Source: Phellopilus nigrolimitatus (taxonomy: Eukaryota > Basidiomycota > Agaricomycetes > Hymenochaetales > Hymenochaetaceae). From it: 64,000 nucleotides of DNA. This document shows positions 40,005 through 52,415 of the stretch, in pieces; positions within the stretch are counted from its first letter, which is position 1, and the number at the start of each line of letters is the position of its first letter. Under the pieces are notes generated by a model that searched no databases, had not been told where the DNA came from, and worked only from the letters and a program-made list of their open reading frames with translations. Where the stretch lies: positions 43,344 to 107,343 of the forward strand of contig JAJOHG010000093.1 in NCBI GenBank assembly GCA_021029095.1, written 5' to 3'. A program made the translations under genes and the position numbers.

Positions 40005-43000
40005 CACTCCGAAGCCGATATCTCCATCGTGGATATCAAGCTCGACGACCTTGACCTGGAAACCAACTCCGGACGACTCGGTCCACATGAACGGCTCCCT
40101 GCGCACGACCAGACGACGGCGATGGTTAGGGTACGTTCGAATACTTGTGTCTCGTATTGTTGGCTTATCAATTCTGTATTAACAGAATATCGTCTCGCGC
40201 GAATCGTTCGTGGAGGAGGAGGAAGATGATTATTTTGACGACCCTAATCTAGACGAGGATGCTGGGCGAATGGAGGATGACTCGCCCTATCCTGAGGTGC
40301 GATGTGCTGTGTCGAATGTGGATGATCCAGAGATGCCTGCCAGGTGAGCACACCGTTCCCAATCGTGCATGGATGCTAGTGACCTGATATGTCCTTGTCG
40401 GATGCTCTTCACAATAGCACAGTGCGTGCATGGTTTATGGGCATAATGTGTGCGGTCATTTTCCCTGGCCTTAATCAATTCATGTATTTTCGGTGGCCGA
40501 CGACTGCGGTCGGGCAGGTCAGTCGTCCATCTGCCCCCATTCCATTGGTGATCTAACACTACGCGTCTGTGGTCGTCTAGCTCGTGGCTGTACTTTTATC
40601 TTATCCAGTCGGGCGCCTATGGGCGCGCACTATCCCTCAGAAAAAACTTTTCGGCATATCTTTGAATCCAGGTCCTTTCACCATTAAGGAGCACGTTCTC
40701 ATCACTATCATGGCTTCCGTGGGTGGCAAGTCTGCGTATGCCGTATGTTGCTGTCTCGTCTTCTGCGTCTTTACCTCCTAATATGAATGTTCGAAAACGT
40801 AGACGGACATCGTAGCCGTTCAGCGCGTTTACTACGAACAAACATACAGCTTCGCCTACCAATGGATGCTGGTTATGTCTACTCAGCTCATTGGCTTTTC
40901 TATCGGGGGAGTCTCACGTCGATTTCTTGTTTCTCCTCCCTCAATGAGTGAGAACCTTTTCTTGAATCTTTTTGCACTAATCATATATTGATGTTCATTG
41001 TTACTTCATCCGCTTCGTCCGTTTCGCGCCACGATTCCCAACGACAATTTGCACTGCTATTTCTGCGCCCTTAGTTTGGCCTGCAAATCTAGTCACGTGC
41101 GCGCTCTTCAACACCCTACACTCGCAGGAGTATGTCGGGATGGGAAAGCGTGCTGGCTGGTCTCGCGAACGCTTCTTCACTGTGTGCCTTGTAGCTGCGA
41201 CCGCGTATTGTACGTGCTTTCCTACTTCTCGATTATCTGATGTTGGCGTTGTGTTTCCTGGGGCTGACATCTTACCTCAGATTTCTTTCCGGGGTACCTT
41301 TTTACAGCGTTATCTATGTTTACGTGGGTGTGCTGGATTGCGCCACAGAACTGTGGGTGTCATACCTGTCTAAAGGAAAGAACTCATACTGATTTTTCTT
41401 TTTTCTTTTCTTCCCGGATTCCTAGTGGTGAGTTAGAAAGATTAATACAGTGATCTCCCCTCTAACATATTTTGCGTTTGGCCAGGCTGTGAAACAAATG
41501 TTCGGCTATTCGAGCGGCATGGGCATGTCGATCCTCACCTTTGATTGGGCACAAATCGCGTATATTGGCAGTCCGTGAGTCGCCTAGCCCATCCATTCGG
41601 TGATCAGCATTTAATGAAATTTGACTATCGCCTCGCATAGATTGGCAACACCATGTAAGTCTACCTGGCCGTTGCTTTTACAGTCTCACTAATAAGTAAA
41701 CTCTCATAGGGTGGGCTGCCGCGAACATAGCGGCCGGATTCGTCATCTTCTTCTGTCTGTATACTTGTAACTTTTAATCTGATCACAAAGAACTGACTTT
41801 TCTTTCACAGGGGTGTTGACGCCTATCCTTTATGTGAGCACTCGATTAACGAAGCACATTGAAAGTTCGAGTCCAGGCGATATTGACATGCTCTATCATA
41901 CAGTACAAGAATGTTTGGAACAGCCAATTTATGCCGTGCGTATATTCCGACTCCGCCGAATTCTCGACATTTCTCCCTTGATCCGTTCAACAAATGGCGT
42001 GGTTGGCTAATTGATGCTTAGGATCATGTCGAGAATGTCATACGACAACAAAGGACAGATATACGATGTGGATAGGATCCTAACCCCAGAGGCGACACTC
42101 GACGTTGAAAAGTACAAGAACTACAGCCCTCTCTATCTCCCGTGAGTCCTTGATCATACGGAGTTTTGACTCCACTTAATGGGAAACATTAAACGGTAAA
42201 AAAATCACAGAACGGCGTTTGCTGTGTCGTACGGCTTAAGCTTCGCGAGCATCACTGCCACGATCGTGCACACAATCTTGTATTTGCGCAAGTCGATCAT
42301 GGTGCGCATCCGCGGTGGGATAGGAGAACGACCTGACATCCATGCGCGGCTTATGGCGAGCTATAAGCAAGGTCGGTTCTTTATCGAGTCATCTGAGAGA
42401 AGGAAAGAGCGCCGAACTGAGTGCCTTTCAGTTCCAGACTACTGGTACTTTGTGATATTCGGTATGTCCATTTCGATAAAATGGTAGTGTGTGTGGGGAG
42501 TGTATCTTATACCACTATGCAGTGGCTATGTTCGCTTTCGGCGTTGTGAGCATCGAGGTCTGGCCAACACAGATGCCCGTTTGGGCTCTCACACTCGCCT
42601 TGATTATCGGTCAGTTCTGTCATCGTAATCCTCGAGGTGTGTTGATAGTTACAGAACTTTCTCCAGGATTCATCTACACGATACCGATCGGCATCATTCA
42701 AGCCATGACGAACCAGCAGATAGCGATTAACGTCATTGCGGAGCTCGTCGTCGGCTATGCGCTTCCGGGACGACCCATAGCAATGATGATGTTCAAGGTC
42801 TGTTTCTCAGCTTTTAGAGGGAGTTCGCTGGTTTAATGGCTTTTGTTGGCGTGCTCAGACATATGCCTATATTGTGAGAAAATCGAACGCTATTGTTTTA
42901 GTCTTACCTCACTCAACCTTGGACTCTGGATAGGGCGTCTCGCAAGCGCTGAGGTTCACGTCAGACTTCAAATTAGGCCATTACATGAAGATTGCTCCCC

Positions 43001-44134
43001 GACCGATGTTTTGGTGCCAAGTAGTTGCTACGATTATCGCGGGAACAACCAATCTTGCCGTCCAGTCGTGGATGTTCTCGAACATACGTGCGTCCGCACT
43101 CTAGCGCTTCTATATATTCTAAGCTTACCCATTTTCGTAGCCGATATGTGTTCGCAGACGCAAAAAGACCATTTTATCTGTCCAAACACAGAGGTATGTT
43201 GTTTTGTCTTGTACAAAATCAATAGCGGACTGAAGTCCTGATTTGATTAGGTTTTCTATACTGCAAGCATCGTATGGGGTGTTATCGGTCCGGCAAACCA
43301 ATTCTCTGCGGGGCAGACTTACTAGTGCGTTTCATCCGTTTCACGTAAAAGCGCTTTTGAGCTCAAATTTTATGTCCGTTACAGCCGTACGAGCATTTTC
43401 ATCTCTACATACGAAGCGATGACTGAACGAATTTTTAATGCTTTAGCGCTGATGTTTTTCTTCATCATCGGTGCCGTCCTCCCGCTAATCGCTTACTATT
43501 TTTTGAAGCGGTTTCCAAACCGCTTCCTTCAATACGTCAAGTGAGTTCTAGAAGATTTCTTTGTAAATTGTGTAACTGAGCGTTTTTTCAAAAACGTATA
43601 AAGCATACCGTTGGTTCTCGGTGGTACAAATTTGATGCCGCCGGCCACAGCGGTAAATTATGTGCCTTGGGCAATCGTCGGTTTCACATTCCAATATGTC
43701 GTGCGGCGCCGCCATTTTTCGTGGTGGGCTAAGTACAACTGTCAGTTAATTCGGGTTCCTCCTTGTGACGCGAACAATGCTGAACGGATGGCACATTGGC
43801 AGATGTCCTTTCCGCTGCCCTGGATTCGAGTGTGGCATTTGGCTCGCTGCTGATCTTTTTCTGGTGAGTTGCAGCTATCGATTTATATAGACGCCTAATG
43901 AACATGGCTACCCGTCAGTCTTGAATTTCCTCGTAACAACACTATCGGAGAGAACACGATCCAGAAGTGGTGGGGGAACACCGTGTATATGAAGACTGCA
44001 GACTGGCAAAGTGCTCCTGTCCTGCACGTCGACGAGGGAACGACGTTCGGGTACGGCATCTCTCTCCTTTCTTTCTTTCTCCCTCACCCAGATCCATCTT
44101 TGCTCACTTCTTGCGCAGCCCCACAATCTGGTAG
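40005..44134 (+). CDS. OPT-family oligopeptide transporter, 27 mapped exons, start unresolved
   Basis: Plasma-membrane proton-coupled oligopeptide transporter. Exons: 40005-40130, 40186-40343, 40418-40517, 40581-40742, 40803-40947, 41075-41209, 41281-41352, 41426-41427, 41486-41574, 41641-41654, 41710-41754, 41811-41833, 41904-41935, 42022-42141, 42211-42371, 42432-42461, 42523-42609, 42667-42797, 42859-42873, 42934-43087, 43141-43193, 43251-43324, 43385-43540, 43604-43740, 43803-43863, 43919-44050, 44119-44134. They total 2,430 nt, 809 residues plus stop, in one frame; families run 750-900. Diagnostic blocks: DDSPYPEVRCAVSNVDDP, the signature NPGPFTIKEH, QMFGYSSGMGMS, LPGRPIAMMMFK, IPLVLGGTNLMPPATAVNY. 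Many hydrophobic segments. Exon 8 would be only 2 nt. A stretch of about 20 residues at the start of exon 23 is unusual. The N-terminal exon was not found. Confidence 0.9.
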
Positions 44135-47081
44135 GGTTTGCCATGCCGGACTTCTTTGCAATTATCTGCGTAATGGTGCTGCGTCACGCCGCCGCGCCAT
44201 CCGCCCGCACCTGCCGAACCGCTCCCGTCCCCGTTTCACTAGGCGAAGTATCGCACGCTTCGTTCTCTTCCACATTCTATCTTTACACGACCGGCTCACG
44301 TTGTCTATTCTCGGTGGCCCCGACATGCGAATTTGTGTCTTCTCTCCTGTTGTACTCCTTCCCTGGCCTGCTTCCGGCGCACCCACTGATATTGTCTAAC
44401 GCTACGCGCCGCTGTCAGCGCCCTATGTATATCTCTCCTGCTCCATCTGATCGCTGCTATCGTTACACCCGTCCTGTTCTCGTTCTCGTTCCTTATGACC
44501 CAAAGACAAACCTAGAATGCGAACCACCCCCTGTTGTATTTTCTGCATGTCATGTGTACGTGTACCCGCATCGTGTATCCTGCGCGCCACTCCGTCCCCG
44601 GTATACCTCGTCAAAAGCGCCCGCGGCGCCTCTTGCTCTCCTGCGGCGCTCCCTGTTGTTCTGTTCTTCTTTTTTTGTTTTTGATTTTTTGCTTGTGGCT
44701 GCACGGACTACGAATATAGCGTAATGTACGAATATATTTCTCTTTTCTTGCCAAGCCCCTGCCGCGTTGCAGGCGCGTGCGCGCGTGCGTGCATGCGTAT
44801 GTACTGTATCTATGTTATGTTATATGCTTCCTAGCCACCCCTTATCGCCAACTCTGTTTTGTCGAGTCTATCGACTGGGTCCCCGGGTGCTCGCAGTGCA
44901 TGGAAGGCACGCCGCGAGGCGGCAGCTATCGCGCGCAGCTGCATGCCGCTGCGCACGCTCCCACGAGACGGCACGGCACGGCTATAAGTGCCGTTGCCCA
45001 GCGGTCCCAGGGCCAGGGGAGCTATTCTCGACACGAAGGTGTGGGCCTCCTCCGCGCTCCGCGCGGAGACAGTGCGGAGACAGCGCGCGCGTGCAGAACT
45101 GGGATTCAGAAGCCGGGGCTGCCTGCGCTTCGCGGGCGTGGGAGGGAGGGACGGCCCGGTTTGCGTGGTTGTGGTGACGAGCGTCTCGGAGGGGCGTCGC
45201 GCTTGGAGGGCTGGGAGGGAGGGGATAGGCTGCTCGCGGGGGTGCTGTAGGTCTGTTTGATTGGCTTGAGGGAGTCCGGCCGGGAGCGGCACCTCTGGGA
45301 ACGCGGTCCGCGCGTCAGAACAGCTACATACGCAAAACATGAAGTGTGGCTTCCAATATTTTCTTGATAAGACAAATGGATCTTCTGTCTTCGCTGCGCC
45401 GAGACGCTGATGGTGGCGCCTTTTCGAGGATGGGGGACTCCGCGTCGCTCGGGGAGGACAAGGACGGTCTACTGATGGACGGCCCGGGCTTCTGTGTATT
45501 GGAGGCTGGGCGCGACGCTGATAGCCGGGCAGCGCGGTGTGACTTGACGGAGGGCGGGCATTCGCGAGAGATAAGACGGGAGGGACGAGGACAGCACGTT
45601 CTCCCGTTCTCCCGTTCTCCCGGGCGAGAAGGCGCGGAAGGGGGCACTCTTCTTTGTTCCTCCAGGCAGCTTGAGCCTAGCGCGCGGCGGGTGGGCGCGC
45701 TGCTGTCCTCAGTGGCTGGCGGCTGGCCGTAAGGACACGGATCCCGCAGTCGCGACTTGTCCTCCCAGTGCCATAGCGTTTCTTGCCATACGTCAACATC
45801 CCTGGCACCGCGACACGATGCCGCACGTCGTTGCGGCCACCCGCTGCCCAAACTCGGGATTCCGGCCTGCATCGCCAGTTTGCAACGCGGACTGCCAGAC
45901 GTGCTGCATTTGCCGCACGCGCGGTCCACGTACGTCTACGTCTACGGAGAGGGGAGGACGCAGCCCGCCGCGGCGTTTTGGCCTGAGGTAAATAGGAGGG
46001 CGCATCCTCAAACAGATCAGTCTGTAATGAAATCTACGTATAAATACTACGCTTACATACCATATCCGATATATACAGTACGTGATAGGCGCGCCTTCCG
46101 AAAAACGCCAATCATGACGTCGTCGCGCATGACGTCACTCAACAGTCCGAAAACCTCTACTCTATTGACGCCCTGCGCGCCGACCAGGCCCAGGTCGTCC
46201 GGCCGTTCCTCATCAGGGTCTTATAATACAATAGCGAGGGTTCCGGCCTGCGGGTCTAGGCCCGGCCGAGGCCATCACAGGGCACGAAAACATACACACG
46301 GAACCAGAGAGAGAGAAAAGGGCCCAGCGGAACTGAATGGACGCGCGCGCACACCTGAAGCTTACTTACTTGCGTGCCCGGCGCCCGCACGCGCTTTGTC
46401 CTCGGTCCTCGGGCCACGTCACTCGCGTGCACGTCCGGAAGAGCGAAGGGGAGAAGGGGCGAAGGGAGATTGGCTTGCGCGTTCCTGGCCCTGATGCGCC
46501 TGATGCGCCTGCCAAAAGGCACAGCGGAGAAGAGAAGAAAGTACGTTTGGAATTGGTATCGGGGAGCAGGCTACTACACTACTACATGTGCGTTGCGCGA
46601 GGCGGTGAGCGGTGGGCGGTGAGCGTATCTACTGGTACAAACGAGTGTCAACTGCGGGAGACGGGGAATAGCGCGGTGAGCGTCTTCTAGTCGGGCGGCG
46701 CGGGAGGAGACGCGGACGCACCGTAACAGACTGCACAACCCGGGAACCACGAAGCGAAGCGCGGAGAGAAAGAGAACAGGAGACGGGAGAACGGGAGACG
46801 GGGAAACCACACGCGAGGGAAACAGCAATGTATGTACATGTACGTACGTCAGAGTCCGCGCCAGCGCCAGCGCACAGTACACCCCTCCAAAGTCCAAAGT
46901 TCGGAAAGTACGTCGAGAGAGGGGAAACGAGAAACGGAGAGCGGGAGGGGAAATCGGGCTGCATGGGGGGCGCCGGAGAGCGCGCCCGGTCCTAACACGC
47001 GTGCGGACGTCTCGGAGTGTGAGTAACACGAAACACCGAGAGCAAGGAGCAGACTCAACTGGTCGCATCGGCATCTACTGT
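44135..47081. other. No supported gene; GC-rich, low-complexity intergenic DNA
   Basis: The OPT 3' UTR comes first. Open frames on both strands (for example 45346-45732 plus and 45324-45929 minus) have compositions typical of GC-rich non-coding DNA, with Arg/Ser/Pro runs and no family resemblance or intron signals. A TATAAATA at about 46041 could belong to an unseen transcript. Confidence 0.5.
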
Positions 47082-47300
47082 CTATTTCGCCTTTCCCGTG
47101 GAGGCGGCGGTCGGCGGCGCGCCGCCGCCGGGCGCGAGGAGCGGGCGCGATATGTCCTCGAGCGGGTTGCGCGCGAGCTCGCGCAGGTGGCCGACGGCGG
47201 CCTTCGGGACTGCGGCGGCGCCGCCCTGCACGCCCGCGGGCGCGGGCGCGGCGAGCCAGGAGAGGAAGTTGTCGACGGAGTCGGAGGGCGCGAGCGGCAT
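47082..47300 (-). CDS. Small hypothetical protein
   Basis: 72 codons from ATG 47300: MPLAPSDSVDNFLSWLAAP..., then VPKAAVGHLRELARNPLEDISRPLL and an Ala/Gly/Pro end. The amphipathic middle looks coding, but there is no known family. The open frame continues upstream to 47594 without a convincing start. It may also be one exon of a larger gene. Confidence 0.35.
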   Translation of the reverse strand: MPLAPSDSVDNFLSWLAAPAPAGVQGGAAAVPKAAVGHLRELARNPLEDISRPLLAPGGGAPPTAASTGKAK

Positions 47301-47935
47301 TGTTGTCGGGTATGTGAGGGCGGTCGGGTATAGAGGCGACCGGGGGGTGGGTGGGACGGACGGTGCTCTGGAGTGGGCGAGCGCGGATGGGAGGAGATGG
47401 GACTGGTATATTCTGAGTTGGACTGGTGGACTGGACTGCAATTGGCGGGGGTTGAAGTAGCTTTCGAGATTGGACGCGGGGCCGTCTGCACGAGGGTTCA
47501 GAGGCGAGCCCTTGGAATCTGGCGAAGCGGGAAGGAAGAAGGCGTGGGCCGGGCTAGAGCGCGGCCTATGTATACGTACGGGCACAGTCATCACCGCCCA
47601 CGTGTCGGTTCGAAGATCGATGACGAGATGACGAAAGCAAATTTAATTTAGGATTTTAGGATGTACAGTACATGTTACAGATCGGATCATGATTGCTTTT
47701 TTTTTTAAAGAAACTTTTTGCTCTTTGCTACAAGTGTGCGGAGGGACGTAGGGTCTGACGTCGGCGCAGCAGGGCGATGGGCGATGGGCGATGGGCGATG
47801 GGCGATGGGGGAGGATAAGCGCGGAAGCGCCCGAGATGTGCCGCCAAGTTCTCGCAAAAGGGCGGAGGTCGAAGGTGCCCTCTAACCGTGCGCGTCACCA
47901 CCCAGAACGATCCCTGCGTCATCGGGGACGCGCCG
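47301..47935. other. Intergenic; no gene seen
   Basis: Contains a tandem repeat at 47772-47806 and an AT-rich patch near 47640-47720. Confidence 0.5.
47772..47806 (+). repeat. Tandem repeat, GGGCGAT x5
   Basis: Five exact 7-nt units. Confidence 0.97.
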
Positions 47936-48379
47936 TCATGCATACGACACTTTTTCGGCCTGCGCCTCGGCGTCGGCGTCGGCAGCCTGCGCGGCGGCGC
48001 GCTGCGAGTCGAGCGAGCCGCGCGGCGTGAGCATGTGCGTCATCGTGACGTCGTCGTCGCCGTCGTCGCCGCGGCGATCCCGATCTCGTCCTTCCTTGCC
48101 CTCTGACGCGAACGCGGATGCGGATGCGGATGCGCGGGGCTGGCGCCGGCGGCGCAGCGAGGGCGGCGGCGCGAGCAGCAGCAGCGGGGCGTTGACGGCG
48201 CCCGGGACGAGGATGACGGGCGCGAAGGACGTGTTGTACGGCGCGCTGCGGGCGCGCGGTGCGGGGGACGGGGAGCGCGTGGGCGTGGAATCGGGCTTTT
48301 CGAGGTCGAGGGCATCCGCGTCATATAGATGGCTGGAGGTGGCTAGCCAGCCCACGAGCGAGCGCCAGTATGATGACAT
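47936..48379 (-). CDS. Hypothetical protein, 147 residues
   Basis: ATG at 48379; begins MSSYWRSLVGWLATSS, then DALDLEKPDSTPTRSPSP. A hydrophobic patch (FAPVILVPGAVNAPLLLLA) and a basic, then acidic region follow, with Ala-rich repeats at the end. The frame is intact and stands divergent to the membrane-protein gene (48917), sharing a promoter region of about 540 bp. I do not recognise the family; it may be basidiomycete-specific. Confidence 0.5.
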   Translation of the reverse strand: MSSYWRSLVGWLATSSHLYDADALDLEKPDSTPTRSPSPAPRARSAPYNTSFAPVILVPGAVNAPLLLLAPPPSLRRRRQPRASASASAFASEGKEGRDRDRRGDDGDDDVTMTHMLTPRGSLDSQRAAAQAADADAEAQAEKVSYA

Positions 48380-48916
48380 TTGGGTGGGGACTGGGGACTG
48401 GGCCGCGGCTGGGTGGTTATGTTATGTCTATGTGGGCTTTGAGGCGCGGAGGAGTGCTGGATGCGCGGGGTGGGCGAATAGGACGGTGCGGATTGTGCAG
48501 ATGTGCATCGTGGTCGGCTGGTCTTTTGTACTAGATTGCAGGGACAAGAAGGGGGCGCGTGTGTGTGTGCAAACAAACAGACGGGTAACGCAATTCGTAT
48601 TCGCAATGGAAAAAACTGAGAACTGAATGCAAACTGGGGCCTCGTTGCGGGACCTGGGACGCTGGGCGCAAACTGCGCGGCTTCGCGACGCCCCGGATGG
48701 CTCGCGAGAACCACTGCAGAACACGCAGAACACCGCAGAACACGCCAGAACACGCAAAAGAGAAAAAAAGAAAAGAAAAGAGAAAAAAGAGAAGCGGGGC
48801 AGACGCCGATCCCGGCGAGCTCGGCCCCGTCATCCCGACGCGTGACGTATCTCTACGTGCCTTTCTCTCCCTTTCCTCCCACCCGCCATGCGCGCCGCCC
48901 TCGACATCGCCCGCCG

Positions 48917-49930
48917 ATGACGCCCCCGACGCCCCCGACGCCCTCCTGGCCCTCGCTCTACGACCCCGTCGTCGAGCTGCACCCCATCGCCCACCGCGCC
49001 CCAGTGCAGCCGGCCGGCGCCTACCTCTACGCCCCCAACGGTGAGTGAAAGAGTGAGGTCATCCGCCCTACAAGCTCCGCGCGGTTCCTCCGATCCCCTC
49101 GTCCCATGCCCGTCCCCCTTCCCACCGCTCCGCCGTCCATCTGACTCGCCGAGCTCGCGAAATGAAGCCGCGCGCTGAATGGGCTGGCTGGCCGAGCCGA
49201 ACGACGCAAACAGACGCACGCTGATTACCCGCTCCCACTCAGACGTCTTCCGCTTCACATTCTACTGGACGCTCGTCTTCTACGTCCCGCTCTTCGCCCT
49301 CTGCGGCGCCCTCGCCTTCCTCAACATCGCCTGCGCGCCGACGCCCCGCCACGCCGCCCGCGCCCTCCCCTTCGCCCACGCGGGCACGGGCTCGCCGCCC
49401 CCCGAGGCGCACCCGCTGGCGCTCACCACCTTCAGCTCCGCCGCCTCGCCCACCTCCGCGACGCCCTTCGCCCCCGCCCCCGGGCCCTCACCGTACCGCA
49501 CGCGCGCGTCGTCGGCGGCGGCGGGCCCGCGCCGCACGCCGCCCAAGCTCAACCCCCACCGCACGCGCGCCGCGTACGCGCTGCTCGTGCTCCTCGCCTT
49601 CCTCGCCGCGGGCCTCCTCGGTGCGGCCCTCGGCTCCGCCGTGCTCGGCTACGTGCTCGCCGCGCTCTACAAGGCCGGCCGCTTCCACATGTCGACGTGC
49701 GTGCGCTCCCTCCCTCGTCTCCCTTTGTTTCAATTTTGCGTTTTTGCACTCGGTTTGGGCTGACGGCTGCCGTTTGCGGGTGCAGGTGGATGCCGCCCAT
49801 ATTCGCGCTCGTCCAGACGCTCGTCGGAATCCTCGGGTGCGTGTCCCCCATTTCAGACGGCATGAAGTCATACATACGTTCATCACTTCTCTTCCGCAGC
49901 GTTTACCCTTCCATCGTCGAGATCATGTGA
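48917..49930 (+). CDS. Integral membrane protein, fungal TMEM-like, function unknown
   Basis: Exons 48917-49040, 49243-49696, 49786-49836 and 49900-49930; 219 residues. A Pro-rich start ([20 protein letters not shown]) precedes three or four hydrophobic segments: [19 protein letters not shown], a long [15 protein letters not shown] stretch, and the last [16 protein letters not shown] followed by VYPSIVEIM. Between the first two lies a 75-residue Ala/Pro/Thr loop that is probably cytosolic. The family is common in basidiomycetes without an assigned role. Its 5' flank and 3' end occur as an internally deleted relic at 2340 and 36060. Its 3' end adjoins F-box copy C. Confidence 0.82.
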
Positions 49931-50713
49931 AGATTACCCGTCCGCTCTCCCTTCTTTGCATTGTTTTCCCTCTCTTTGCTCTCACTCGCATCCGCGTCCC
50001 TCGGTAGTTACTCGCATTGCAAATTCTTCCTCATCATCTCTTCCTATCCGATCTTAACGTTACTGTACTCGCTGCGATGCCCTTCAGAGCATCGATAATC
50101 AATCTCTCGACATTGCAGGAAGCTGTCGACCCGCCCTGCTGCGTGTCGTAACGACCGTCGCATTATCCGCAACTGACACTGAGAACCGTTCCATATGCGC
50201 GCAATCTGTATACATCCTACAAGCGCACAGATTTCGCTTTCGGCAGCTTCTTTTAAAATCTGCCCCGGTTGCAGAGGCTTTGTGATGCTTACTTTTGCAT
50301 TCAATATCAAGTGTGCGATTATTGGGCTTTTTAGGCCGCAAAAGATTCAAAATTTGCCCACGAAACTTAGGAAATGGCCGTAACAAACCGTCTGCTATCA
50401 CTTCCACGCATTCATTTCCTCCGTATCGTACCAGAAGGCGACCAGCCTACTTGGTAGAGCAGGGGGTCGGGCACACCTTTGAGAGCGATTCGCCCGAGTC
50501 ATGATTTCCTCGCACGGGTGGACACATCCTGCGTTGATATGAGTATCAGAACGATCCTGTTTATTTCCGTGTACAAAATCTATTAAAAGTTGTATTCGAA
50601 GCGGGTCTCGAATACTGTACTCTATTCGACAAGATAATATACCGACGAGAGCACCTCCTTGCAAAACTCGTTGACTGTATGCTAGGCACTTGCAAAGGAT
50701 ATCATGCCCAAGC
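49931..50713 (-). repeat. Shared 3' block between membrane gene and F-box C
   Basis: About 49913-50145 matches the relics at 2489-2730 and 36060-36260. 50175-50713 is the inverted counterpart of the F-box B flank (38445-39000). No gene of its own. Confidence 0.8.
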
Positions 50714-52415
50714 TTAAGAGCCAAACCGCGCGACCCTCAACAGGCCCTTTGACCCAATCAACACTGCACTGCTGACTGGCTCTACCGACATGATTTTTGG
50801 TTCATCTGGCTCAGGAATCCGACCATAACCCACCGGCTGTTTGTCCTTGCAGAAAAGCTGGTAGCAATAAACATCCTTGCCTCGCCGCGCGAACATGCGC
50901 CCTGCATTAGAGATATTTTGCACAGACGGGATGGATGGGAACTCTATCACGACCGCACAGTCCTGTGCAACCAACGAGAGATGCCAGGCAATGTCCGGGG
51001 CTGCCACTGCCCTCCGAGCCACATCAACAGCATGTCCTGAAAGCTGGACTCGGTACGATACCAGGTTTGCTGACGAATCTTCCAGAATTTCGTATGCAAC
51101 AACAAATATCTCCGCGGTCCCAGGGATCTTTGTCTTTGGGTACCATGCAGGCGTGAATGCATGCATCCCGAGGATCCTGCGCCATACATTCCCACCTGAC
51201 TGGTTTGGGAGTATTAAGCATAGAACATCTCGATTTTCAACTTCATTCTCTTGAGAAAAGGAGTATACGACATGTTTCCACTGAGCCTGTCGAACATTTG
51301 TCCACTTTCCGTCAAGTGAGGAGACCGAGATGGCAGCAATTTCGAGGTGTCTGTATTTAACTCGTAATGCAATGATGATGTGATGGTTTTCAACAAGTGC
51401 CCCCAGTGACTTTGTCGGCAATTATAATGGCACATAGAAGTCATCATGATTAGTGATACTTGGATTGCGAGAATACAAAATCCAAATGAAGGAATGTACT
51501 TACAGCGATGTTTACATGATGGTAATCAAGTATGACTGCCTCAGAATTCTTCCAATTAAACAGGATTATCTGATTTCTTCGTTGGTAAAATGCCATGACA
51601 AGCTCGCCTCTGACCATGAGTTGAGGGGACAAGTCAGAATCGGGAATGCCACACTTAAAGACACATGTGCCCTTCTGTGACGCGAAATCAAATTTATACA
51701 CACAGACAAACCTGGTGAGAGCAGAATAAGCTTGATAGGTTTGATATGATACTCTTCAACCAATAGTACTCACCTTTCACCTGGATTTGAAAACCCAGCT
51801 GTGATAATGAGAACCTTCCCTCCCTGCAGAAGCTCGAAGTCGAATGTATCGCAGATGCGGAAATTAGCATTTGGTGACTCGGCAACCCACACACGAGTGG
51901 AATGCTCAAGCGACCAGAGTTGTAGGTCTTCTCCGTTCACAAGGAGTGCATAGCGCCCACCCGGCAGAAGCCGAGGCCGCATGGAGGCAGACCACTCATC
52001 ACTGTTTCCATGGTTAAGTTGTGTATGTGGTGATATACGTAGTGATGCTTCCTCAGCATATCCCTTGTTCTCGCCAGAGTCCTGCCATCTGTCTGAGGAT
52101 TCAACAGCCTTGGCAACTTTGGAAGCCATTTGTTCTGCTGAAAGCTTATCTAGGCGATCATACGGAGTGATGTTGGGTGCCTGCGTGACATCCAGCTTCT
52201 GCAGAAGAGATTTCTGTACATCACGGGAGTCGCAGAAATGTTTTGCGCCCTTGCATGTCTAAGTAGCACATTCATAAGTGATCTTTGCATAAAGTAGGGT
52301 TCCAGCATACTTGTCTCATGTGGGCGACATCTTTCGGATGGCAGTTGCGGATGACTTCAGCGAACATTTCCGGAGGAAGGCTAGAAAGGTCGCGTTTGTT
52401 TACTCTTTTCGACAT
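50714..52415 (-). CDS. F-box protein, paralogue C
   Basis: Exons (minus strand) 52415-52311, 52258-51774, 51711-51504 and 51409-50714; 497 residues. F-box as in copy B (SLPPEMFAEVIRNC). Intron sizes 52, 62 and 94 equal those of B exactly. Differences lie mainly in the last exon: a small SLGA insertion and loss of the DSVFDEEN-type segment. No stop or frameshift. Start ATG at 52415, context CAACATGTC as in A and B. Presumed SCF substrate receptor. Confidence 0.88.

Noticed and set aside
44011..44724. 237-codon plus-strand frame over the end of the OPT gene
   Set aside because: Starts inside OPT exons in another frame and runs into the 3' UTR; Ser/Pro/Arg composition, no conserved blocks.
45324..45929. 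201-codon minus-strand frame
   Set aside because: GC-rich low-complexity region, equally long frames on the other strand, no start context, intron or family evidence.
48027..48626. 199-codon plus-strand frame
   Set aside because: Antisense to the 147-residue minus-strand frame, whose composition and start are more convincing.
49280..49886. Minus-strand frames of 94-132 codons
   Set aside because: Strand shadows of the GC-rich membrane-protein exons.
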